Shown one piece after another: positions 26,289 to 35,537 of a stretch of 64,000 nucleotides of DNA. Positions within the stretch are counted from its first letter, which is position 1. Each line of letters begins with the position of its first letter. The DNA is from Microvirga makkahensis (GTDB lineage: Bacteria > Pseudomonadota > Alphaproteobacteria > Rhizobiales > Beijerinckiaceae). The stretch covers positions 62,001 to 126,000 of the forward strand of contig NZ_WURB01000008.1 in assembly GCF_009830105.1 (NCBI RefSeq), given 5' to 3'. The translations under genes were made by a program, and so were the position numbers. The notes below the pieces were generated by a model. The model did not search any database. It worked only from the letters and a program-made list of their open reading frames with translations, and had not been told where the DNA came from.

Positions 26289-27088
26289 AGATGCGCTACG
26301 CCATGCACGCGCTTGCCGGCATCATGCGTCGGGAAATGCTGCGTTTTATCGGACAGCAGGGGCGGTTCGCTGCAGCCATCGTGCGGCCGCTCGTGTGGCT
26401 CGGCATCTTCGCCGTCGGCTTCCGCTCGGTGCTGGGGCTGTCGATCATCCCCCCCTACGAGACCTACATCCTCTACGAGGTCTATATCGTCCCAGGCCTA
26501 GTCGGGATGATGCTGCTGTTCCATGGTATGCAGAATTCCCTCTCCATGGTCTACGACCGGGAGATGGGATCAATGCGGGTGCTCCTGACCGCACCCCTGC
26601 CGCGATGGTGGTTGTTGGGAGCCCGGCTTCTCGCCAACACCGTCACGGTGCTGCCCATCGTCTATCTGTTCCTGCTGCTCGCCCGCTTCTGGGATGTCCG
26701 GCCGCCCGCTTTCGGCTATGGAGCAGTTCTGCCGGCGCTCATCCTTTCCGGGCTTATGCTCGGAGCTTTCGGGCTTGCCCTCTCATCCTTCATCCGCCAG
26801 CTCGAAAACTTTGCGGGCGTGATGAACTTCGTGATCTTTCCTATGTTCTTCGCCTCGACGGCACTCTATCCGCTCTGGCGGCTTGATGAGGTCAGTCCGA
26901 CACTGGCAGCTATAGCCTGGGCCAATCCGTTCTCCCATGCAGTCGAGCTGATCCGCTTCGCGCTGTATCTCCAGTTCGAGCCAATGGCCTTTGCGATTTG
27001 TGCTCTGGCCTCGGCCGTTTTTTTCGGGTTCGCGGTCTGGGGCTATGATCCCGGTCAGGGGTTCTGGGCCAGGCGGGCACCCGAATGA
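26285..27088 (+). CDS. ABC-2 type permease, PQQ alcohol dehydrogenase system
   Basis: A 267-residue ABC-2 permease with about six membrane helices, related to PedC-type proteins. The motif MVYDREMGSMRVLLTAPLPR sits between helices 2 and 3, as usual for ABC-2 exporters. It pairs with the ATPase upstream, overlapping by 4 bases. Confidence 0.87.
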   Translation: MKMRYAMHALAGIMRREMLRFIGQQGRFAAAIVRPLVWLGIFAVGFRSVLGLSIIPPYETYILYEVYIVPGLVGMMLLFHGMQNSLSMVYDREMGSMRVLLTAPLPRWWLLGARLLANTVTVLPIVYLFLLLARFWDVRPPAFGYGAVLPALILSGLMLGAFGLALSSFIRQLENFAGVMNFVIFPMFFASTALYPLWRLDEVSPTLAAIAWANPFSHAVELIRFALYLQFEPMAFAICALASAVFFGFAVWGYDPGQGFWARRAPE

Positions 27089-27107
27089 TCTTTGCCGACC
27101 GAGGAAC

Positions 27108-27329
27108 ATGGGCACCCGTTCTCAGTTGGCTCGTAGGGACAACCATTTTCGGCAGTCAGCCATGGCAGGGCCACCCAGCAGCTCGTTGCGAAAGGATTTC
27201 CGCATATTCCGCGATCCAGGATTTCTGGTCACGCTGGTCCTGATCGGGCTTCTGGCTGCCGTGGGAACCTATATTCTTATCCATGCCTCCAATGAATACG
27301 GCATCCCCATCCGGGAGTACTGGCGCTGA
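27108..27329 (+). CDS. small single-pass membrane protein
   Basis: A 73-residue predicted protein with one membrane helix near the C-terminus (GFLVTLVLIGLLAAVGTYIL). The ATG at 27108 has GAGG 5 bases upstream; an ATG at 27162 would give 55 residues with the same helix. Located between the permease and the dehydrogenase in the same direction, it may help the exporter or the electron chain. Family not recognised. Confidence 0.5.
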   Translation: MGTRSQLARRDNHFRQSAMAGPPSSSLRKDFRIFRDPGFLVTLVLIGLLAAVGTYILIHASNEYGIPIREYWR

Positions 27330-27438
27330 TCCGGTTCCCACAGACTGCAATCACAACTTCGGGAACATTGTTAAAGCTCAGCTGTTGGAGTCGAGCCGCA
27401 GCTGACGCGGTATACCCTCGCGTTCGGGAGAACTCATC

Positions 27439-29247
27439 TTGGGTGGAGCCCGCCTTGCCCTTGGCCTGACCCTCTCGCTGATCCTTCAGCCCGCTCTTCC
27501 GATCTTTGCTCAGCCGACACCACCTCAGCCTGCCGCACCCCCCTTTGTCACCGGGCCTGAAGATGGCCAGTGGGTGATCCCGCAGAAGAACTTTGCCAAT
27601 ACCCGCTATAGCGATCTGTCCGAGATCAACACCGAGACCGTGAGGAACCTCCAGGTCGCCTTCACCTTCTCGACGGGCGTGAACCGGGGGCAGGAATCGG
27701 CGCCGCTCGTTGTCGGCAGCACGATGTACGTGCTCTCGCCCTATCCGAACATCCTCTACGCCCTGGACCTGACCCAGCCCGGCGCCCCGATGAAGTGGCA
27801 GTACAACCCGAAGCCGGCCGCGGCTGCACAAGGGGTGGCGTGCTGCGATGTGGTTAACCGCGGCCCCACCTTCGCGAATGGGCGGATCTACTTCACAACG
27901 CTCGACGCTCATGTGGTTGCGGTGAATGCGGACACCGGCGAGGAGGTTTGGAAGACCAAGCTCGGCGACATCAATCGGGGCGAGACCATGACGATGGCGC
28001 CCCTTATCGTCAGGGACAAGGTATTTGTCGGCATTTCGGGCGGCGAATACGGAGTCAGGGGTTGGATTGAAGCGCTCAATGCTGAGGACGGTAAGAGCGT
28101 CTGGAAGGCCTACAACACCGGGCCCGATCAGGACGTGAAGATCGGCCCTACTTTCAAGCCGTTTTACGACAGCGACAAGGGCAAGGATCTGGGCGTCACC
28201 ACTTGGCCGGCGGATGCCTGGCAGCAGGGTGGCGGCACGGTCTGGGGTTGGCTGTCCTATGATCCCGACCTGAACCTGCTCTATCACGGCACCGGCAATC
28301 CGGGTCCTTGGAACCCCAATCAGCGCCCCGGCGACAACAAATGGACTGCCGGCATCTTCGCCCGTGACGCGGATACAGGCGAGGCGCGGTGGTTCTACCA
28401 GACCTCTCCTCACGATCTTCACGACTGGGACAATGTCAACGAGATGATCCTGCTTGACATGGAGTGGGAAGGGCAGCCCAGGAAGGTGATGGTGCACCCG
28501 GGGCGCACGGGTTTCGTCTACGTGATCGACCGTACCAACGGAGAGGTGCTCTCCGCGAAGCCCTTCCACGCGCTGACCTCGGTGACAGGCGTCGATCTCA
28601 AGACAGGTCGGCTTCAGACCAATCCTGAAAAGGAACCCGTGAACAATCGCGTGATCCGCGACATCTGCCCGACCGCGCCCGGTGCGAAGGATTGGAACCC
28701 GAGCGCCTTCTCGCACAAGACCGGCCTTCTTTATATCCCCCACATGAACATGTGCATGGACTGGGAGAGCGTGGAGCCGAACTACATCGCCGGAACGCCC
28801 TATATCGGCGCCGAGGTGCGGATGATGCCGGGCCCGGGCGGCCATATGGGTGAGTTCACCGCTTGGGACATCAGGGAGGGCAAGGAACTCTGGACCATCA
28901 ACGAGCGCTTTCCCCTCTGGAGCGGCGCGCTTGCGACCGCAGGCGACGTCGTCTTCTACGGCACCATGGATGGCTGGTTCAAAGCCGTTCACGCCCGCTC
29001 GGGCGAGGTGTTGTGGCAGTTCAAGGTTGATTCCGGCATCATCGGCCAGCCGACCACCTATCGCGGCCCTGACGGCAAGCAGTACGTCGCCATTCTTTCG
29101 GGCGTTGGCGGCTGGGCGGGCTCTATTGTTTCTGCCGATCTCGACCCGCGCGACGGCACGGCCGCCAAGGGCTTCGTCAATGCCATGCGGGAGCTGAAGA
29201 ACGTCACCACCAAGGGAGGAACGCTCTATGTGTTCAAGCTTCCTTAA
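27439..29247 (+). CDS. xoxF: lanthanide-type PQQ-dependent alcohol dehydrogenase (XoxF-like)
   Basis: A 602-residue periplasmic quinoprotein that oxidises primary alcohols with PQQ. The signal peptide ends near IFAQ. The vicinal Cys pair C135-C136 is present. Metal ligands E203 and N287 and the catalytic D329 align with methanol dehydrogenases. In SPHDLHDWDNVNE, D331 lies two residues after the catalytic Asp; this extra aspartate marks lanthanide-dependent enzymes (XoxF, ExaF), whereas calcium MxaF has Ala there. Start is TTG with GGGAG upstream. XoxJ-like and cytochrome c genes follow, as in xox operons. Methanol versus ethanol preference cannot be read from the sequence; an ExaF-type enzyme is the alternative. 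Confidence 0.9.
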   Translation: MGGARLALGLTLSLILQPALPIFAQPTPPQPAAPPFVTGPEDGQWVIPQKNFANTRYSDLSEINTETVRNLQVAFTFSTGVNRGQESAPLVVGSTMYVLSPYPNILYALDLTQPGAPMKWQYNPKPAAAAQGVACCDVVNRGPTFANGRIYFTTLDAHVVAVNADTGEEVWKTKLGDINRGETMTMAPLIVRDKVFVGISGGEYGVRGWIEALNAEDGKSVWKAYNTGPDQDVKIGPTFKPFYDSDKGKDLGVTTWPADAWQQGGGTVWGWLSYDPDLNLLYHGTGNPGPWNPNQRPGDNKWTAGIFARDADTGEARWFYQTSPHDLHDWDNVNEMILLDMEWEGQPRKVMVHPGRTGFVYVIDRTNGEVLSAKPFHALTSVTGVDLKTGRLQTNPEKEPVNNRVIRDICPTAPGAKDWNPSAFSHKTGLLYIPHMNMCMDWESVEPNYIAGTPYIGAEVRMMPGPGGHMGEFTAWDIREGKELWTINERFPLWSGALATAGDVVFYGTMDGWFKAVHARSGEVLWQFKVDSGIIGQPTTYRGPDGKQYVAILSGVGGWAGSIVSADLDPRDGTAAKGFVNAMRELKNVTTKGGTLYVFKLP

Positions 29248-30052
29248 GTGGATTGTTCTCGCAGGCTCTATGCTGCTCGTCGGTGCTGTCCAAGCCCGCG
29301 AGCTTCGCGTCTGCGCCGATCCCAACAACCTGCCGTTTTCCAACGAAGCTGGGGAAGGGTTCGAGAACAAGCTCGCTTCGCTGATAGCGGAGGAACTCGG
29401 CGCTGAGGTTCGCTATACTTGGTGGGCGCAGCGCCGCGGTTTTCTGCGCAACACCCTCAAGGCCGAAGCCTGCGATCTGGTGACGGGTCTGCCCGCTAAT
29501 CTTGAAGGCGTGCGTACGACGGCGCCTTATTACCGCTCGTCCTATGTCTTCGTGACCAGGACCGGCGGTCCTGAAGTTCAGTCCCTCAACGACCCGGTTC
29601 TCCGTCAGGCGAAGATCGGCGTTCACCTTATCGGCGACGATGGCTCGAACACGCCTCCAGCCCATGCGCTCTCCCGCCGTGGCATCATCGAGAACGTGCG
29701 CGGCTACATGATCTATGGCGACTACAACGATCCGAATCCGCCGGCCCGGATTATCGAGTCGCTGGCGAAAGGCGAGATTGACGTGGCCATCGTCTGGGGG
29801 CCTCTCGCCGGCTACTTTGCCCAGCGTGAGGGCGTGCCGCTCAAGGTGACACCCGTCCGGCCGATCTTTGACGGGCCGCAGCTACCGATGGTGTTCGATA
29901 TTTCCATGGCCGTGCGCAAGGAGGATGAGGCTATGCGCCAGGAGGTGGATGCGGCACTCGCCCGGCGGCGCGGGGACGTGGATGCCATCCTTGCGGCCTT
30001 CGGCGTTCCTCGTCTCGACAACAACCTGAAGCGAGCGGGACGCGTGCCATGA
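29228..30052 (+). CDS. xoxJ: XoxJ/MxaJ-like periplasmic binding protein
   Basis: A 274-residue periplasmic protein of the quinoprotein-dehydrogenase-associated binding family. The signal peptide ends at about residue 23 (VQA). The mature start ELRVCADPNNLPFSN is the family hallmark. XoxJ is thought to help mature or activate the dehydrogenase rather than import a solute. It overlaps xoxF by 20 bases and the next gene by 4, with a strong GGGAGG site inside xoxF. Confidence 0.88.
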   Translation: MCSSFLKWIVLAGSMLLVGAVQARELRVCADPNNLPFSNEAGEGFENKLASLIAEELGAEVRYTWWAQRRGFLRNTLKAEACDLVTGLPANLEGVRTTAPYYRSSYVFVTRTGGPEVQSLNDPVLRQAKIGVHLIGDDGSNTPPAHALSRRGIIENVRGYMIYGDYNDPNPPARIIESLAKGEIDVAIVWGPLAGYFAQREGVPLKVTPVRPIFDGPQLPMVFDISMAVRKEDEAMRQEVDAALARRRGDVDAILAAFGVPRLDNNLKRAGRVP

Positions 30053-30609
30053 GACAGCTTCTGATCCTGTCTCTGTCCGTGCTAGCCCTTGCCGCCTGTG
30101 AGCGGGAAGATCGTGAATACCGTGCCAATCCCGTCACCTCTGAGACAGAGGAAAAGATTGCGCTATCGCCCCTGTCTGCAGGCCCTAGTGGGCCGACGGA
30201 GCAGCGGTCGGGCCTGGGCCAGCAATACGAGGAAAACGCCTATCACATTGCTCAGGGCAAGAGGCTCTACATCTGGTTCAACTGCAACGGCTGTCACGCC
30301 CATGGCGGCGGTGATTCCGGGCCGCCGCTTTTGGACGACCGTTGGATCTATGGCGGGCAGATCGAGAACATCGTGCAGACGATCCGGGAGGGCCGCCCGA
30401 ACGGCATGCCGTCCTTTCGGGGCAAGGTGCCGGATGACCAGATCTGGCAAATCGCGGCGTATGTCCGTTCCATGGGACGAAACGTGCCGAAACCGGCAGC
30501 GCCTGGCCGCAACGACGACATGCACCCTGGCCCTGCTGAGCAGCGCAGGCCACCGGGCGAAGTGATGGATGGCGGTCAGATCCCGCCTGCTGCGCAGATG
30601 CCACAGTGA
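30049..30609 (+). CDS. lipoprotein cytochrome c, probable electron acceptor of the dehydrogenase
   Basis: A 186-residue cytochrome with lipobox LAAC (Cys17), heme site CNGCH at 79-83 and a probable Met ligand in NGMPSF. The C-terminal 35 residues are Pro-rich and disordered. It occupies the XoxG position (after xoxJ) but is lipid-anchored, unlike the soluble cytochrome cL of methylotrophs. It most likely carries electrons from the PQQ enzyme to the caa3 oxidase encoded next. Confidence 0.86.
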   Translation: MRQLLILSLSVLALAACEREDREYRANPVTSETEEKIALSPLSAGPSGPTEQRSGLGQQYEENAYHIAQGKRLYIWFNCNGCHAHGGGDSGPPLLDDRWIYGGQIENIVQTIREGRPNGMPSFRGKVPDDQIWQIAAYVRSMGRNVPKPAAPGRNDDMHPGPAEQRRPPGEVMDGGQIPPAAQMPQ

Positions 30610-30616
30610 GGTGCGG

Positions 30617-31621
30617 ATGAGAAGGATCGCACCTGCTCTCCTGCTCCTGTGCCTGCCTCTCGGAGGATGTCAGCATTGGCAGTCGGTTCTCAATGCCCGG
30701 GGACCTGCGGCAAGCACGCTCGCCCACATGTTCTGGATCTTCGTCTCAGTGCTTGCCACAGTGTGGGTCCTGACCATGATCGCTCTTCTCCTGGCGTTGC
30801 GCAGGAGACGCCCCGAGGATGCGGACCCGCTCGCGACGAACCCCACAACCGAGCGGCGCATGACCATCACGATTTCCGTTGCCATCGGTCTGACGCTCCT
30901 GACAGTCATTTCCTTGACCGGATTGAGCTACGCGGCCCAGAAGGTGCTGTTTGCTCATAAGGATGGAGCTCTGACGCTGCTGGTCACGGGGCAGCAATGG
31001 TGGTGGAAGATCACGTACGAGGATTCCCAGCCGAACCGGGTCTTCACCACCGCGAACGAGATCCACATCCCGGTGGGCGAGCCGGTGCTGATCAAGCTCG
31101 AATCCTCCGACGTGATCCACTCCTTCTGGGTCCCGAGCCTCACCGGCAAGATGGATGCCATCACCGGCCGGCAGAACCAGATCCAGATTCAGGCTGACCG
31201 CCCGGGTATCTATCGCGGGCAATGCGCCGAGTATTGCGGGCTCCAGCATGCCCATATGGGCCTCATTGTCGTTGCCGAGAGCAGGGAGGACTTTGAGCGC
31301 TGGCGTGAGCAGCAGATATCCTCGGCCATTCCTCCTGGTGACGAGGAGCGCCAGCGGGGCATGGAGATTTTCATGTCAAAACCCTGCATCATGTGCCACC
31401 AGATCCGCGGCACGGATGCGGGCGGCAAGATCGCGCCCGACCTCACCCATGTGGGCAGCCGCCGCTATATCGCGGCCGGAACCCTGGAGACGACCCGAGG
31501 CAACATCGCCGCGTGGATCGTCGATCCGCATGGCGTCAAGCCCGGCGTGAACATGCCGACAATCCAGCTCGAACCCGATGAGGTTCAACCTCTTGCAAGC
31601 TATCTGGAGGGGTTGAAGTGA
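30617..31621 (+). CDS. coxB: caa3-type cytochrome c oxidase subunit II
   Basis: A 334-residue subunit II. It has a lipoprotein-like signal (LGGC near residue 18), two membrane helices (about 37-60 and 81-104), the CuA site (HSFWVPSLTGK and GQCAEYCGLQHAHM) and a C-terminal fused cytochrome c domain with CIMCH. The fused heme domain defines the caa3 type, which takes electrons from cytochrome c. The ATG at 30617 lies 7 bases after the previous stop. The stop overlaps the next GTG. Confidence 0.93.
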   Translation: MRRIAPALLLLCLPLGGCQHWQSVLNARGPAASTLAHMFWIFVSVLATVWVLTMIALLLALRRRRPEDADPLATNPTTERRMTITISVAIGLTLLTVISLTGLSYAAQKVLFAHKDGALTLLVTGQQWWWKITYEDSQPNRVFTTANEIHIPVGEPVLIKLESSDVIHSFWVPSLTGKMDAITGRQNQIQIQADRPGIYRGQCAEYCGLQHAHMGLIVVAESREDFERWREQQISSAIPPGDEERQRGMEIFMSKPCIMCHQIRGTDAGGKIAPDLTHVGSRRYIAAGTLETTRGNIAAWIVDPHGVKPGVNMPTIQLEPDEVQPLASYLEGLK

Positions 31622-33630
31622 CCCGGGCCCTCACGTCCCATGAATTCGATGCCGTTCCCGAGGTCACCCGATTGGCCACCGGCGAGCGCGGCGGCCTGCC
31701 GGGCGTTCAGAGCGAGGCGGATGCCCCGCCGAGCCCGGATGAACTGCGTGACGATCAGGTGGATGGGCCGGAGCTCTCAGCACGTCTTGCCAAGACCTGG
31801 GGGACCGAGAAGGGCCTGATCGGCGCACTCTCGACAGTCGATCACAAGATCATCGGCCGCCGCTACATCATCACGGCCATCATTTTCCTCTTCCTCGGCG
31901 GCCTGTCGGCGGTGGCCATGCGCCTGCAACTGGCTCAGCCCGAGAGCAAGCTGATCAGCCCGGATCTCTACAATCAGCTCTTCACCATGCATGGCACGAC
32001 GATGATGTTCCTCTTCGGCGTGCCGATCGGGGAGGCGTTTGCGGTCTATCTCGTGCCGCTCATGGTCGGGGCTCGCAACATCGCGTTTCCGCGCCTGAAT
32101 GCCTTCTCCTATTATGTCTATCTGTTCGGCGGCATCATGATCTGGGTCGCCTTTATGTTGAACATCGGGCCCGATACAGGCTGGTTCTCGTACGTGCCTC
32201 TCGCCGGGCCGGAGTTCTCACCGGGCAAACGTGTCGACTTCTGGGCGCAGATGATCACGTTCACGGAGGTGGCCGGCATCGCGGTCGCGATCTCGGTGAT
32301 CGTCACCGTTTTCAAGATGCGCGCTCCTGGGATGACACTCGACCGGATCCCGCTCTTCGTCTGGGCTGAACTGGTCAACTCCTTCGTGATTGTCTTTGCT
32401 CTGCCGGCCGTCGTCACCGCGTCTGCCATGCTGATCCTGGACAGACTGGTAGGCACTCACTTCTTCAATCCGGCGGAAGGCGGGGATGCGCTGCTTTACC
32501 AGCACCTGTTCTGGTTCTTCGGCCACCCGGAAGTCTACATCATCTTCCTGCCGGCTACCGGATGGGTGTCCGCAATCGTGGTCACCTTCGCAAGGCGCCA
32601 AGCCTTTGGCTACATCGCCCTCGTGCTCTCTCTCATCGCAACCGGCTTCCTGTCGTTCGGGCTTTGGGTGCATCACATGTTCACCACGGGCCTGCCGCAG
32701 TTGGGCGCCAGCTTCTTCACTGCGTCGAGTATGCTCATCGCGATCCCGAACGGCATTCAGATCTTCTGTTGGATCGCGACGCTTTGGGATGGGCGGCCCG
32801 TTTTCCGCACGCCGCTTCTCTTCGTGATCGGATTCTTCTTCATCTTCGTGGCGGGAGGCCTCTCGGGCATCATGCTCGCCTCCGTGCCGCTTGATACCCA
32901 GGTGCACGACACGTTCTTCGTCGTTGCCCATTTCCATTATGTGCTCATCGGCGGCAACGTGTTCCCGCTTCTCGGCGCAATCTATTATTGGTTCCCGAAA
33001 TTTGCCGGCCGCATGATGAGCGAGCGGTTGGGCAAGTGGCATTTCTGGCTCGCCTTCATTGGGTTCAACGTGACGTTCTTCCCCATGCACATCACGGGCC
33101 TCATGGGCATGCCCCGGCGGGTCTACACCTATCTGCCGGAAATGGGCTGGGGAAGCCTCAACCTGATCTCGACCATTGGTGCGGTCCTGTTCTTCGCCAG
33201 CTTCGTCCTCTTCCTATACAATATCATCTCAAGCGCCCGTCGCGGCCCCGTCGCGGAACCCAATCCCTGGAATGCCGGAACCCTCGAATGGGCAGCGGCA
33301 TCCCCGCCGCTGCCGCAAAACTTTGATCGCGTCCCCGTCGTCACGAACCGGGAACCGCTCTGGGCCAACCGTGACAGCTTGCCCGTGGTGGCGGGGCTGA
33401 GCGTCGAGAACCGCGAGCAGATCGTCTCCACGATCACCCATGGACGGGCAGATCTTCGCGAGTCCTCGCCTGAGCCGTCGATCTGGCCCTTCCTGACGGC
33501 AGTGGCGACGACAATCACCTTCGTTGGGTCGATCTTCACGCCTTGGGCCGTGGTCTGGGGCAGCATCCCGCTGGCTTTGGCCCTGATCGGATGGTTCTGG
33601 CCGAAGACCAGCACGGAGGACGAGCGATGA
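31618..33630 (+). CDS. ctaD: cytochrome c oxidase subunit I (caa3 type)
   Basis: A 670-residue heme-copper oxidase core with 12 or more membrane helices. The CuB/cross-linked Tyr region reads HPEVYIIFLP, and the HFHYVLIGG segment carries heme ligands. An unusual N-terminal extension of about 60 residues precedes the first helix, and the C-terminus is extended. GTG start overlapping coxB (GTGA). Reduces oxygen to water with proton pumping. Confidence 0.93.
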   Translation: MTRALTSHEFDAVPEVTRLATGERGGLPGVQSEADAPPSPDELRDDQVDGPELSARLAKTWGTEKGLIGALSTVDHKIIGRRYIITAIIFLFLGGLSAVAMRLQLAQPESKLISPDLYNQLFTMHGTTMMFLFGVPIGEAFAVYLVPLMVGARNIAFPRLNAFSYYVYLFGGIMIWVAFMLNIGPDTGWFSYVPLAGPEFSPGKRVDFWAQMITFTEVAGIAVAISVIVTVFKMRAPGMTLDRIPLFVWAELVNSFVIVFALPAVVTASAMLILDRLVGTHFFNPAEGGDALLYQHLFWFFGHPEVYIIFLPATGWVSAIVVTFARRQAFGYIALVLSLIATGFLSFGLWVHHMFTTGLPQLGASFFTASSMLIAIPNGIQIFCWIATLWDGRPVFRTPLLFVIGFFFIFVAGGLSGIMLASVPLDTQVHDTFFVVAHFHYVLIGGNVFPLLGAIYYWFPKFAGRMMSERLGKWHFWLAFIGFNVTFFPMHITGLMGMPRRVYTYLPEMGWGSLNLISTIGAVLFFASFVLFLYNIISSARRGPVAEPNPWNAGTLEWAAASPPLPQNFDRVPVVTNREPLWANRDSLPVVAGLSVENREQIVSTITHGRADLRESSPEPSIWPFLTAVATTITFVGSIFTPWAVVWGSIPLALALIGWFWPKTSTEDER

Positions 33631-34271
33631 CGGCAGGGTCCCCTGATCCTCAGGTGCCATCAGGTCTGCTTCCGCACCGGATCGTGCTGAACGCCCGGCA
33701 GATGCCGAGCTATTCCTACGGACCGCGCAGCCCTATCTGGTGGGGCACCCTAGGGTTCTGCGCCGTTGAGGGCATGGGCTTCGTTCTGGCCGTCGGCGCT
33801 TACTTCTATCTCGTCTTCGTCAATGGCACCTGGCCGCTCAGCGCACCGGCTCCGGACCTCTTCTGGTCGAGCCTGCATACGGTTCTCATGCTGGGCAGCC
33901 TCTATCCCAATTACCTCGCCAAGCGGAACGGCGAGCGGGAAGACCTCAGGAAGGTTCGCCGGGATCTCGTCATCATGAGTTTGATCGGCGTCGCTCTCCT
34001 GGGATTACGTACGATGGAGCTTGGGACCACGCACGTGAAGTGGGACCACAATGCTTATGGCTCCATCGTCTGGCTGCTCCTCGGGCTTCATACCGCGCAT
34101 CTCCTGACCGACGTTGTCGACACCATCGTTCTTGCTGTCCTCATGTTCACGCGGCACGGCCACGGCAAGCGCTTCTCGGACGTGGGTGACAATGCGTTCT
34201 ACTGGTACTTCGTCGTGGCCTCCTGGCTGCCGATCTACGTGATCATCTATTGGTTCCCGAGGTGGTGGTGA
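33627..34271 (+). CDS. ctaE: cytochrome c oxidase subunit III
   Basis: A 214-residue subunit III-like protein with five or six membrane helices. Helix features such as AVEGMGFVLAVGAYFYL and LLLGLHTAHLLTDVVDT match the family, though it is shorter than the usual 260 residues. It overlaps ctaD by 4 bases. Confidence 0.87.
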   Translation: MTAGSPDPQVPSGLLPHRIVLNARQMPSYSYGPRSPIWWGTLGFCAVEGMGFVLAVGAYFYLVFVNGTWPLSAPAPDLFWSSLHTVLMLGSLYPNYLAKRNGEREDLRKVRRDLVIMSLIGVALLGLRTMELGTTHVKWDHNAYGSIVWLLLGLHTAHLLTDVVDTIVLAVLMFTRHGHGKRFSDVGDNAFYWYFVVASWLPIYVIIYWFPRWW

Positions 34272-34275
34272 GATC

Positions 34276-34626
34276 ATGGCGGCATGGCTCACAAGAGGCG
34301 TTCCATCTGCCGGTATCTACGCCGGGCCTGTCGCCTGGCTGATCGACACGCAATTCAACTACGCCGCCGTACCATGGGTCTGCGCCCATCAGGTGCCGCT
34401 CGTCCCCATCTTTGCTCTCATCATGGCAGCCTTAAGCCTCTTCGGCGGCTTTCTCTCTTGGCGCGGCTACGCCACCGCTCCACTGACGCCCCCGCCGGAC
34501 TCGACAGGGGCTGGTCGGCCGCACCATTTCATGGCGCTGATCGGCATCGCCATTGCGGCCCTGTTCACAATCATCATCCTGCTTCACGGCATGGCGGGCC
34601 TCGTTTTCCATGGGTGCGAGCGATGA
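34276..34626 (+). CDS. membrane protein of the caa3 oxidase cluster
   Basis: A 116-residue protein with three predicted membrane helices. It sits between ctaE and ctaG with a 4-base gap before and a 4-base overlap after. No firm family is seen; by position it may be an accessory subunit of the oxidase. Confidence 0.75.
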   Translation: MAAWLTRGVPSAGIYAGPVAWLIDTQFNYAAVPWVCAHQVPLVPIFALIMAALSLFGGFLSWRGYATAPLTPPPDSTGAGRPHHFMALIGIAIAALFTIIILLHGMAGLVFHGCER

Positions 34627-35537
34627 GGGCGGCGGCAATCCTTCTCGCACTCCTTGCCGCCAGTGAGGCGCAGGCTCATTCAGGCCATGTGCACTGGTTC
34701 GAAATCGGCACCACATGGACTTGGGATCCCTGGGTCGTCCTTCCTCTCGCGCTTTCTGGCGGCCTCTACCTGACGGGTCTTGCAAGGCTTTGGCGCCGGG
34801 CCGGGATCGGACGCGGCGTCAAGCTCTGGCAGGCGATCTGTTTCGCTTGCGGATGGGGGCTTCTCGTCTTCGCCCTGGTCACACCCCTTCACTGGCTCGG
34901 TGAGCGCCTGTTCGTCGCGCATATGATCGAGCATGAAATCCTCATGGCTCTGGCCGCCCCGCTCCTCGTCGTGGGCCGCCCCGTCGCCATGCTCTGGGCT
35001 CTCTCGGCGGCCATGCGACGCCGGGCCGGTGGCATCGGGCAGACACCCGCTGTCGCACGATCCTGGAATTGGCTCACTTATCCCCCCGTCGCAACCTTGG
35101 TGCACGGAGGCGCGCTCTGGATCTGGCACGCTCCCGCGTTCTATGAGGCAGCCCTGGCCGATCCCTGGATCCATTGGCTCCAGCATCTCAGCTTCTTCGT
35201 CACGGCTCTTCTGTTCTGGCGTGCTCTATTGCAGGGGCGCGAAGGGGAACGGGCTTATGGCGCGGCCATCTTTTACCTGTTCGTCACCTCGCTCCATACG
35301 GGCTTTCTGGGCATCCTGCTCGCCTTCTTTCGGCGGCCCATCTATCCGACCCAGACATCCCAGGCCGCCGAGTGGGGGCTGACGCCCCTGGAAGACCAGC
35401 AGCTTGCCGGCCTCTTCATGTGGATCCCGGCGGGACTCGTCTATGCCGGGGCGGCTCTCATTCTCGCTGGGCTCTGGATCGCCAGCTCAAGCTCCTCGCG
35501 GTTCAGGGGAGGGCATCATGCCACTGCAGCGCGGTAG
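34623..35537 (+). CDS. ctaG: caa3-type oxidase assembly protein CtaG
   Basis: A 304-residue polytopic membrane protein of the caa3_CtaG family, needed for assembly of caa3 oxidases. It has a signal-like N-terminus (cleavage near AQAH), seven further hydrophobic segments and conserved His residues in VAHMIEHEIL and WIHWLQHLSFF that may bind copper. ATGA overlap with the previous gene. Confidence 0.88.
   Translation: MRAAAILLALLAASEAQAHSGHVHWFEIGTTWTWDPWVVLPLALSGGLYLTGLARLWRRAGIGRGVKLWQAICFACGWGLLVFALVTPLHWLGERLFVAHMIEHEILMALAAPLLVVGRPVAMLWALSAAMRRRAGGIGQTPAVARSWNWLTYPPVATLVHGGALWIWHAPAFYEAALADPWIHWLQHLSFFVTALLFWRALLQGREGERAYGAAIFYLFVTSLHTGFLGILLAFFRRPIYPTQTSQAAEWGLTPLEDQQLAGLFMWIPAGLVYAGAALILAGLWIASSSSSRFRGGHHATAAR

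Noticed and set aside
27277-29370. 697-codon minus-strand open frame over the PQQ dehydrogenase
   Set aside because: Antisense shadow of a strongly supported gene; rich in His, Arg and Val with no recognisable domain.
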